Source: Lactobacillus gasseri ATCC 33323 = JCM 1131 (GTDB lineage Bacteria > Bacillota > Bacilli > Lactobacillales > Lactobacillaceae). Taken from it: a DNA stretch of 64,000 bases. Below, piece after piece: positions 57,142 through 64,000 of the stretch. Position 1 is the stretch's first letter. Each line of letters opens with the position of its first letter. Location: the NCBI RefSeq assembly GCF_000014425.1, contig NC_008530.1, positions 1,302,001 through 1,366,000 on the forward strand. Reading direction: 5' to 3'. Under the pieces are notes generated by a model, which was not told where the DNA came from, did not search any database, and worked only from the letters and a program-made list of their open reading frames with translations. The translations under genes and the position numbers were made by a program.

Positions 57142-57185
57142 AATAAAAATATAGCCTGTATATTATAAGAAAGGCGGAAATATTA

Positions 57186-59354
57186 ATGCTATGCGATAAC
57201 TGTCATGAACGTCCTGCCTCAATTCATCTTTATACAAATGTTAATGGGCAAGATCGTGAAATATCATTATGCCAACAATGTTATCAAGAATTAAAAAATC
57301 AACAAGGACAAATTAATAATATGAATAATAACAATGCTTTTTTTGGTGATTTTGATGATTTATTAAACGCCTTAAATAATAGTAATAATGAGCAAAATAA
57401 TTCTCAAGACCGTGATCCCCGAATGAGAATGGGCGGTGGACGTCGCGGTGGCAATAATGGTGGTCAAAAATCACTATTAGACCAATACGGAACTGATTTA
57501 ACTAATCTAGCAAAAAAAGGAAAGATTGATCCAGTTATTGGACGTGATAAGGAAATTGCTAGAGTCATTGAGATCTTAAACAGACGCACCAAAAACAATC
57601 CAGTTCTTATTGGAGAAGCCGGTGTTGGTAAAACGGCTGTTGTTGAAGGTTTAGCACAACAAATTGTTGACGGATCTGTTCCTGCTAAGCTACAAAATAA
57701 ACGTATTATTTCACTAAATATGGTTTCGATGGTTCAAGGCACTGGTATTCGTGGTCAATTTGAACAAAGAATGCAACAGCTAATCAAAGAACTTGAACAA
57801 AATGACAACATCATTCTATTTATCGATGAAATTCATGAATTAGTTGGTACAGGTAATGCTGAAGGTGGTATGGATGCTGGCAACATTATTAAACCAGCAT
57901 TAGCTCGTGGAGACTTCCAACTAATCGGTGCAACTACCATTAAAGAATATCGAAATATTGAAAAAGATTCTGCTTTAGCACGTAGATTTCAACCAGTTGA
58001 GGTTAAAGAACCAACTACTGAAGAAACAGTTAAAATTCTCCAAGGTATTCGTAAACGCTACGAAGATTATCACCATGTTCACTATACTGATGAAGCAATT
58101 CAAGCTGCCGTCGCCCTTTCCTCTCGTTATATTCAAGATCGCTTCTTACCTGATAAAGCCATCGATCTTTTAGATGAAGCTGGTTCAAGAATGAACCTTA
58201 CTATTCCATATGTCGATAGTGAAAAAATTAAGGAAAGACTAGATGCAGCTGAAAATTTAAAGCAAGAAGCTTTGAAGAATGAAGACTATGAAAAAGCAGC
58301 TTACTATCGTGATCAAATTGAAAAATATGAAAAATTAAAAGATCAAAAAGTAGATCCAGATCAAACACCTAAAATTACTGAAAAGATCATGAATAAGATT
58401 GTTGAAGAAAAAACTAATATTCCTGTTGGCGACTTACAAAAACAAGAAGAAACTCAATTAAAGAACTTATCCACTGATCTTAAAAATAATGTAATTGGTC
58501 AAAATAAGGCTGTTGAAACTGTTGCTCGCGCAATTCGCCGTAACCGAGTTGGTTTCAACAAATCTGGTCGTCCAATTGGTTCATTCCTATTTGTAGGACC
58601 AACTGGTGTTGGTAAAACAGAATTAGCTAAGCAACTAGCTAAGCAAATCTTTGGTACTGAAGATGCGATGATTCGTTTTGACATGAGTGAATATATGGAA
58701 CAATATTCAGTCTCTAAGTTAATTGGTTCTGCTCCAGGTTATGTAGGATATGAAGAAGCAGGTCAATTGACAGAAAGAGTACGTCATAATCCTTATAGCT
58801 TAATCTTATTTGATGAAATCGAAAAAGCTCATCCAGATGTACTTCACCTCTTCTTACAAATTCTTGATGATGGTCGTTTAACTGATTCACAAGGTCGTAC
58901 AGTTTCATTTAAAGACACAATTATTATTATGACTTCTAATGCTGGTCAAGGAATTAAAGAGGCGAACGTTGGCTTTGCTGCTGAAAACAGTCATCAAGAA
59001 CAATTTAAGAATGCTCTTGGTCAATATTTCAAGCCTGAATTCTTAAATAGATTAGATGATATTGTCGAATTTAATTCACTTGATAAGAAAGACTTAATTA
59101 AGATTGTCGACTTAATGCTTGCTAATACTAACAATATGGTCAAAGATCAAGGTCTTCATATTGAAGTCACTCCAGAAGCAAAGGAACTACTTGTAGAAAA
59201 AGGTTATGATCCATCTATGGGCGCTCGTCCACTTCGTCGTACAATTCAAGAAGAAATCGAGGACAAAGTTGCAGATTACAAGTTAGACAATCCAGCTGCT
59301 AAAGACTTAAAAGCTGATGTAGTAGATAACGCGATTGTAATCAGCGAAAATTAA
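57186..59354 (+). CDS. clpE: Clp protease ATP-binding subunit ClpE
   Basis: A 722-residue Hsp100 ATPase of the ClpE type. The N-terminal zinc finger (Cys3, Cys6, Cys29, Cys32) is diagnostic. Two AAA modules follow: Walker A GEAGVGKT near 144-151 and GPTGVGKT near 470-477, separated by a UVR domain (about 355-390). A Gly/Asn/Arg-rich linker (about 45-95) lies after the zinc finger. It feeds proteins to ClpP, whose gene here carries the same type of operator. Confidence 0.97.
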   Translation: MLCDNCHERPASIHLYTNVNGQDREISLCQQCYQELKNQQGQINNMNNNNAFFGDFDDLLNALNNSNNEQNNSQDRDPRMRMGGGRRGGNNGGQKSLLDQYGTDLTNLAKKGKIDPVIGRDKEIARVIEILNRRTKNNPVLIGEAGVGKTAVVEGLAQQIVDGSVPAKLQNKRIISLNMVSMVQGTGIRGQFEQRMQQLIKELEQNDNIILFIDEIHELVGTGNAEGGMDAGNIIKPALARGDFQLIGATTIKEYRNIEKDSALARRFQPVEVKEPTTEETVKILQGIRKRYEDYHHVHYTDEAIQAAVALSSRYIQDRFLPDKAIDLLDEAGSRMNLTIPYVDSEKIKERLDAAENLKQEALKNEDYEKAAYYRDQIEKYEKLKDQKVDPDQTPKITEKIMNKIVEEKTNIPVGDLQKQEETQLKNLSTDLKNNVIGQNKAVETVARAIRRNRVGFNKSGRPIGSFLFVGPTGVGKTELAKQLAKQIFGTEDAMIRFDMSEYMEQYSVSKLIGSAPGYVGYEEAGQLTERVRHNPYSLILFDEIEKAHPDVLHLFLQILDDGRLTDSQGRTVSFKDTIIIMTSNAGQGIKEANVGFAAENSHQEQFKNALGQYFKPEFLNRLDDIVEFNSLDKKDLIKIVDLMLANTNNMVKDQGLHIEVTPEAKELLVEKGYDPSMGARPLRRTIQEEIEDKVADYKLDNPAAKDLKADVVDNAIVISEN

Positions 59355-59367
59355 GTATTCAAATACT

Positions 59368-59399
59368 AAAGAGAGCCACATAAATGTGACTCTTTTTTT
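59368..59399 (+). terminator. Terminator of clpE
   Basis: AAAGAG and CACAT pair with CTCTTT and ATGTG around an AA loop, with a small internal loop, followed by seven T. Confidence 0.75.
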
Positions 59400-59480
59400 A
59401 TTTATTTTTATAAATCTTCTAAAAAAGGTTATACTTAAGTTGGGATTTTAAAGACACATTTATATATCGAGGTTATAAAT

Positions 59481-59762
59481 ATGATGCATTTAATTGATGT
59501 TACAAATAGCTACCGTGATTTAGTTCAAAGACAGCTAGCAGCTACAAATAGTCAATTCGTAAAAGTTTACTCTTTAGGTAATACTACAGTAGTATACAGC
59601 GAAACCGCTGATAAAATTGAAATCGTAATGGAAAATCATAAACGTCCTATCAGACAAGACGAAGTAGAGTTTGTTATTAAGCGTTTAATTCATGAAGATC
59701 GAATTTACGATATAACAGTTGATAAGAGTAGAAAGATTATTTCTATTACTTGTGATCGATAA
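59481..59762 (+). CDS. DUF1827 family protein
   Basis: A 93-residue protein matching the DUF1827 family of lactic acid bacteria: MMHLIDVTNSYRDLV at the start and a basic, beta-rich C-terminal half. Its function is unknown. GAGG lies 8 bases before the ATG at 59481. It is monocistronic between clpE and prfC. Confidence 0.78.
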   Translation: MMHLIDVTNSYRDLVQRQLAATNSQFVKVYSLGNTTVVYSETADKIEIVMENHKRPIRQDEVEFVIKRLIHEDRIYDITVDKSRKIISITCDR

Positions 59763-59772
59763 AATTGCATTT

Positions 59773-59806
59773 AAAAAGCCGTGGAAAATTCCATGGCTTT
59801 TTATTT
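59773..59806. terminator. Bidirectional terminator between the DUF1827 gene and prfC
   Basis: A 12-bp stem with one G.T pair (AAAAAGCCGTGG with CCATGGCTTTTT) has A and T runs on the two sides. Confidence 0.85.
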
Positions 59807-59815
59807 TTGACTCAA

Positions 59816-61384
59816 TTACAATCTTGAAGTTAATTCAACATCTGGATATTTGTCTTTGAACCATCTTTCTGCAAAAGCATTTTCAAATAAAAATAGTGGC
59901 TCACCATCTCTATCTTTTACTAACAAATTACGAGAAGATGACATCTTTGGATCTAACTGATCTGGATTAATCCAGCGCGCTACACGGTTACCTAAAGTAT
60001 GAAGCTCTACTTCTGAATTATATTCGTTCTTCATTCTAAAAGAAAAGACTTCAAACTGTAATTGACCAACTGCACCCAGGATATAATCATCAGTTGAATA
60101 ACCACGATAAAGCTGAATTGCACCTTCTTGAACTAATTGGTTCATCCCTTTATGGAACGACTTTTGCTTCATAACATTTTTAGCAGTTACACGCATGAAA
60201 ATTTCTGGTGTAAATTGCGGTAAAGCTGGATAAACAATTTTCTTCTTACCGGCGTAAATTGAGTCTCCAATTTGGAAGTTTCCTGTATCATATAGACCAA
60301 CTATATCGCCAGCAACCGCATCAGAAACTTGAACTCGTTCACTAGACATAAATTCAGTTGCATTATTTAATCTGACTGGCTTTCCAGTTCTAGCTAGAGT
60401 TACGTCAATCCCCTTTTTAAATTCACCGCTACCGATTCTTACAAATGCAATTCGATCACGATGGTTAGGATTCATATTAGCCTGAATCTTAAATACAAAA
60501 CCAGAGAATTCAGGATCGTCTGCAGCTAATTTTTCATCACCATTAACAATATGTTCTTGAGGAGCTGGCGCTAAATTAACAAAACTATCTAAGAAAGTCT
60601 CAACACCAAAATTAGTTAAAGCTGAACCAAAGAAGACGGGAGTTTGATCTCCTTTTAAGATTTTTTCTTTATCAAAAGTATTTCCGGCTTCTTTCAACAA
60701 GTCAATATCATCTAGAGTTGATTGATACAAGCTATCTTGCGCTAAAGGTTCATCTTCTGCCAATTTTCCATTTTTATCCAGCGGTAAATAGCGGTCATCA
60801 TCATCTTTTCGATAAAGTTCAACACGATTATTTGCAATATCGTATAATCCCTTTAATTGCTTCCCCATACCGATTGGCCAGTTCATGGCTACGCCTTCAA
60901 TACCAAGTAAATCTTCTAATTCAGCAATTAAATCTAGCGGTTCACGTCCGTCACGATCAAGCTTGTTCATAAAGGTAAAGATAGGAATGCCACGCTTCTT
61001 TACAACCTTAAATAATTTTTTGGTTTGAGGTTCGATACCTTTAGCAGAGTCAATAACCATTACCGCAGCATCAACTGCCATTAAAGTCCGGTAAGTATCT
61101 TCGGAGAAATCTTGGTGTCCTGGCGTATCAAGAATGTTGATTCTCTTACCCTGATATTCAAATTGCATTACTGAACTAGTAACTGAAATACCACGCTTTT
61201 TTTCAATTGCCATCCAGTCACTAGTTGCATAATGTCCACTTTTACGTGCTTTAACTGTACCTGCACTTCTAATCACTCCACCAAAAAGAAGCATTTGCTC
61301 AGTAATTGTTGTCTTACCCGCATCAGGGTGAGAAATAATTGCAAACGTGCGTCTTTTTTTCACTTCATCAGTTAACTTTGTCAT
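59816..61384 (-). CDS. prfC: Peptide chain release factor 3
   Basis: A 522-residue translational GTPase that removes RF1 and RF2 from the ribosome after termination. G1 SHPDAGKTT is at 18-26, G3 DTPGHQDF near 86-93 and G4 NKLD near 140-143. It overlaps the CBS-domain gene by 1 base and is co-transcribed with it. Together with prfB this window holds two termination factors. Confidence 0.96.
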   Translation of the reverse strand: MTKLTDEVKKRRTFAIISHPDAGKTTITEQMLLFGGVIRSAGTVKARKSGHYATSDWMAIEKKRGISVTSSVMQFEYQGKRINILDTPGHQDFSEDTYRTLMAVDAAVMVIDSAKGIEPQTKKLFKVVKKRGIPIFTFMNKLDRDGREPLDLIAELEDLLGIEGVAMNWPIGMGKQLKGLYDIANNRVELYRKDDDDRYLPLDKNGKLAEDEPLAQDSLYQSTLDDIDLLKEAGNTFDKEKILKGDQTPVFFGSALTNFGVETFLDSFVNLAPAPQEHIVNGDEKLAADDPEFSGFVFKIQANMNPNHRDRIAFVRIGSGEFKKGIDVTLARTGKPVRLNNATEFMSSERVQVSDAVAGDIVGLYDTGNFQIGDSIYAGKKKIVYPALPQFTPEIFMRVTAKNVMKQKSFHKGMNQLVQEGAIQLYRGYSTDDYILGAVGQLQFEVFSFRMKNEYNSEVELHTLGNRVARWINPDQLDPKMSSSRNLLVKDRDGEPLFLFENAFAERWFKDKYPDVELTSRL

Positions 61385-62250
61385 TAATCTTTAGCTTCTT
61401 CCTTTTCTTGTTTTTCTGGAATTGTAAGTAACAGCGTTAATAAACGCGACCCCTTCATTCGTCTAGTCGTTAAAATCATTCCATTATCAAGTTTGACGCT
61501 TAGTTTTTCTCCTTTAGCCGGAATCATTCCTAATTTAGTGATTACGTAACCAGCAACCGTATCCACATCTTCCATTGCTAAATCAGTTCCAAATTCTTCA
61601 TTAAAATCAGCTAAAGGCATCTTCCCATAAATTACATATTCTCTTGGCCCAATTTTTGAAAATAGGACCTCAGCCTTATCAACCTCATCATCAATGTCGC
61701 CAACAATCTCTTCAATTAAATCTTCAATTGTTGTCAGTCCTACAACACCACCATATTCATCAGTTAAAATTGCAAGCTGTCTTTGAGTTTGCTGCATTTC
61801 AACTAATAATTCACCTAATTCAATTGTTTCAGGTGCAAATAAAGGCTTAAACATTACCTGATCGTAATCTAACTTATCAAAGCCAATCTTATGGGCTTTC
61901 CGTAAAACCGTCCTAATATGAATAACACCAACAATCTTATCCTTATCACCATCATAGACAGGTACTCTTGAATAAGGTTCTTTCAAGATTTGATCTAAGT
62001 TTTCTTGAAAATTATCATTGATATCGACCATAAAGGCATCTGTTCTAGGAACCATTACTTCTCGAGCCATTTTTTCTTCAAACTCAAGAATACCCTCCAT
62101 CATTGAAAACTCACGATCACTAATCTCTTTTTGCTCATGTAATTTATTTAAAATTTTATTTAGCTTACGTTGGCCATCAATATCTTCATCGCCGCGAAAT
62201 TTAGCTCTTAATTTGCTAAATATATCACCCGCACCGGGATCACTACTCAT
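61384..62250 (-). CDS. CBS-domain protein of the HlyC/CorC family
   Basis: A 288-residue cytoplasmic protein with two CBS domains (about 62-190, with [14 protein letters not shown] and [21 protein letters not shown]) and a C-terminal CorC/TlyC transporter-associated domain (about 200-280). It is linked to magnesium/cobalt efflux, though the partner transporter is not in the window, and older hemolysin names are misleading. It heads the operon with prfC. Confidence 0.88.
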   Translation of the reverse strand: MSSDPGAGDIFSKLRAKFRGDEDIDGQRKLNKILNKLHEQKEISDREFSMMEGILEFEEKMAREVMVPRTDAFMVDINDNFQENLDQILKEPYSRVPVYDGDKDKIVGVIHIRTVLRKAHKIGFDKLDYDQVMFKPLFAPETIELGELLVEMQQTQRQLAILTDEYGGVVGLTTIEDLIEEIVGDIDDEVDKAEVLFSKIGPREYVIYGKMPLADFNEEFGTDLAMEDVDTVAGYVITKLGMIPAKGEKLSVKLDNGMILTTRRMKGSRLLTLLLTIPEKQEKEEAKD

Positions 62251-62363
62251 CTTAATTTCTCTCTTTCTATTACTGCCTTAATCCCACTTTAATCATAATT
62301 ATCGGTAATTATATCATATGGTAATCTATGATAAAATAAGGAACAAGAAATGGGGTCTTATAG

Positions 62364-62825
62364 ATGAAAAAACAAAATATCTACTTGGTATTTACATTCT
62401 TATTATTAATTCCGTATCTTTGCAGTTTAACTTTAATCGGCATCTGCTACAATGCTTTAGTTAGACACTCTAGCGATCTTTTTCGAAGCTTTATTGGCGC
62501 CTTGGTTGGAACAATTATCATGTTTGCTATTAAGGCAACCATTCAGAGACCACTTGATTTAGTCTCTGCTAAAGTACCAGATAACTTCTTTAAACAAATT
62601 CTACGTTTTTACAGTATTCGCAGACGTAAACTTTTCTTAGTTGGTAACTGCTTAGTTGATTTCGTGCTTTGCTGGCTTGCGATGGATCTCGTGAGAAGAT
62701 GCTTCTCATTATCCTTCATTATTGGAAACTCGGTTGGCATTGTCTTATTAATCATGCTGATTTCAACATGTATTGGTGCTTATATCGAATATGACAACCT
62801 ATCTATTGACCCCAAACAGAAGTAA
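62364..62825 (+). CDS. Four-helix membrane protein, function unknown
   Basis: A 153-residue protein I do not recognise. Four hydrophobic segments (about 7-29, 41-57, 90-108, 115-140) are separated by basic loops (IRRRKLF). It resembles small lactobacillus-specific membrane proteins. TGGGGTC upstream gives a weak ribosome site. It is divergent from the CorC-family gene and convergent with the next one, whose coding region hosts its terminator. Confidence 0.75.
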   Translation: MKKQNIYLVFTFLLLIPYLCSLTLIGICYNALVRHSSDLFRSFIGALVGTIIMFAIKATIQRPLDLVSAKVPDNFFKQILRFYSIRRRKLFLVGNCLVDFVLCWLAMDLVRRCFSLSFIIGNSVGIVLLIMLISTCIGAYIEYDNLSIDPKQK

Positions 62826-62828
62826 TTA

Positions 62829-63326
62829 TTATTTAGCATTATCTTCAGAACTGGCATCCAGATATAAAATCTGTGCCAGTTCTTTTGTTTCTAAGTTCAA
62901 CTTCGCTAAAACATACGGTTTTTCACTGTCTCCCAGATTTTCATACATTGTAATACCATCTTTTGATAATTTATCTAAAAAAGTTGGAATTACAAAATTT
63001 AAAGGTTGACTAAAGAAAGCTAAATTACTATTAGGAGTATCAATTTCCGCAATTTCTGAAGTAGGCAGTTCAAATTTATTTAATCCAGCAACAGGCATTT
63101 GTTTATCATCAGCTAAAACACCATACCAAAACATAAAGTTCTCCGGTCCAAATACCACCAAACTGGCACGCTCATTCTCATAGCCATTATCTTCAATAAA
63201 CTTTTGAAAAATTGGATCATTTTCCATTTCTTGAATAGCTGCTGTATAAGTTTTATTTTCATCAATTTGGTTTGGCATAAAAACCTTACCAATAAAATTA
63301 TGTGCCGAGTATTTTTCTTTCTTCAT
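62829..63326 (-). CDS. Protein of unknown function (165 residues)
   Basis: A 165-residue soluble acidic protein I do not recognise. Sequence features are a Lys-rich start ([16 protein letters not shown]), a central [14 protein letters not shown] and an acidic end. It overlaps the DUF402 gene by 29 bases with AGGGGAG just before its ATG, so the two are translated in tandem. It ends four bases from the opposing membrane-protein gene. Confidence 0.72.
   Translation of the reverse strand: MKKEKYSAHNFIGKVFMPNQIDENKTYTAAIQEMENDPIFQKFIEDNGYENERASLVVFGPENFMFWYGVLADDKQMPVAGLNKFELPTSEIAEIDTPNSNLAFFSQPLNFVIPTFLDKLSKDGITMYENLGDSEKPYVLAKLNLETKELAQILYLDASSEDNAK
62847..62887 (+). terminator. Terminator of the membrane-protein gene inside the opposing coding region
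   Basis: A 10-bp perfect stem AGAACTGGCA/TGCCAGTTCT with an inner CAGAT/ATCTG pair is followed by TTTG on the plus strand. It lies inside the 3' coding region of the minus-strand gene (62829-63326). Confidence 0.7.
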
Positions 63327-63888
63327 TTTCTCTCCCCTTAAAAAAACTACGATCTAAATCAGGGCGTAATTGGTTATATCTTTCATACCAAATTTGCGCG
63401 AATTTTTTGGCAAATGGACCCTTCTTTTGATCAATCCAATCTAACAATTCAAAACTAGCACTACGCAAAATACTATCAATCTCTTCGCTGTAATGCCAGC
63501 GTTTTTTGTTCATTGCATACTCGTCCGCATCTAGTAATCTAGTCTCCCCATCAGGAAACACCTTAATATCTAAATCATAGTCAATATATTTCAGCGCTTC
63601 TCGATCTAATATAAAAGGACTGGCTAAATTAGCATAATATGCGACTCCATCAGGTCTGAGCATTGCAATCACATTAAACCAAAGTTTACGATGAAAATAA
63701 ACAATTGCTGGTTCACGGCTAATCCATTTTCTACCGTCTTCTTCTGTAATCAAAGTTCGATCATTAACGCCGATAATAATATTCTGCTCTGTTTTAACCA
63801 CCATAGTGTCACGCCAATTTCGATGTAACGTGCCATTATGCTTATAACTTTGTATTGCGATATAATCGCCTTCACGAGGCATTTCCAT
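63298..63888 (-). CDS. DUF402 family nucleoside tri/diphosphate phosphatase-like protein
   Basis: A 196-residue protein of the DUF402 family (YgaC/Ntdp in Gram-positives). It shows [22 protein letters not shown] at the start, [21 protein letters not shown] near 72 and an acidic metal-binding stretch [22 protein letters not shown] near 103. Relatives dephosphorylate nucleoside di- and triphosphates. I chose ATG at 63888 because GAGGAGG lies 8 bases upstream. It precedes the unknown 165-residue gene, with 29 bases of overlap. Confidence 0.85.
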   Translation of the reverse strand: MEMPREGDYIAIQSYKHNGTLHRNWRDTMVVKTEQNIIIGVNDRTLITEEDGRKWISREPAIVYFHRKLWFNVIAMLRPDGVAYYANLASPFILDREALKYIDYDLDIKVFPDGETRLLDADEYAMNKKRWHYSEEIDSILRSASFELLDWIDQKKGPFAKKFAQIWYERYNQLRPDLDRSFFKGRENEERKILGT

Positions 63889-63924
63889 AATGTGCGCCTC
63901 CTCACTAAACATTATACCAGCAAA

Positions 63925-64000
63925 TTAATATTCATCTATTTCTTCTAAATCTACTATTTCACCATTTAAGAAACTATCAATTTCACCACTTGAAAAGCCG
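63925..64000 (-). CDS. recX: C-terminal end of probable RecX
   Basis: The last 25 codons of a minus-strand frame can be read to TAA at 63925: GFSSGEIDSFLNG and then an acidic tail EEIDEY. The GFSxxEI pattern fits the C-terminal repeat of RecX, which limits RecA, and recX neighbours DUF402 in related genomes. The rest lies beyond the window, so the call is tentative. Confidence 0.45.
   Translation of the reverse strand, partial: GFSSGEIDSFLNGEIVDLEEIDEY

Noticed and set aside
1-64000. CRISPR arrays, insertion sequences, prophage, integrase or attachment sites
   Set aside because: No regularly spaced repeats, transposase or integrase frames, or phage genes were seen. The tRNA at the edge has no repeated 3' end elsewhere in the window that I noticed.

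Overview
The window is an AT-rich, tightly packed stretch of chromosome from a low-GC Gram-positive bacterium. Protein content and gene order point to a Lactobacillus, most likely of the L. gasseri/johnsonii/acidophilus group; this is an inference from remembered family members, not from a search. Signs include class II GalT, oleate hydratase, ClpE, SpxH, MecA, RelQ, HprK, a SecA without its zinc tail and the ymfF-ymfH-ymfI-rodZ-pgsA-recA-rny order. It is almost entirely core genome: about 60 protein genes (most on the minus strand), one partial tRNA-Arg, and no insertion sequence, prophage, CRISPR array or rRNA. No intergenic space is longer than about 210 bases.

Layout: (1-2420) 3' end of tRNA-Arg(CCG), an amino acid permease and clpP behind a CIRCE operator. 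(2427-10992) whiA-yvcK-rapZ, a DUF308 membrane protein, and uvrB-uvrA with an SOS box. (11006-18817) alpha-phosphoglucomutase and the Leloir pathway galK-galT-galM with galR and divergent galE, carrying a perfect GalR-type palindrome and cre sites. (18905-29410) trxB, gpsA, lgt, hprK, a small membrane protein, prfB (programmed frameshift), secA, hpf and the comFA-comFC competence operon. (29410-44252) an IMPACT/YigZ protein, tagO, rny, recA (SOS box), then pgsA, a RodZ-like protein, ymfI, ymfH, ymfF, ftsK, a DUF1149 protein, trmL, an AI-2E family transporter and an EIIA-Gut-like protein. (44385-54474) a lactonase-family protein, a DUF2075 ATPase, oleate hydratase, rluA-type synthase-nadK-relQ, CYTH protein, spxH, coiA, mecA, spx. 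(54641-64000) ptsHI, clpE behind a second CIRCE, a DUF1827 protein, prfC, a CBS-domain protein, two unrecognised small proteins, a DUF402 phosphatase-like protein and the probable end of recX.

How they fit together: three regulatory circuits are concentrated here. Carbon control: HPr, enzyme I and HPr kinase are encoded, and cre-type sites lie at ptsH, galK and galE. Proteolysis and stress: ClpP, ClpE, MecA, SpxH and Spx are present, and clpP and clpE share HrcA-type operators. DNA repair and competence: recA and uvrB have LexA-type boxes; comFA and coiA share an upstream motif that could be a competence-sigma promoter.

I found no clearly novel multi-gene system. The strongest leads are the shared comFA/coiA promoter-like motif, the terminators lying between promoter and start codon of uvrB and possibly trmL, an EIIA-Gut-like protein without its phosphorylatable histidine, and intrinsic terminators written inside the coding ends of opposing genes.
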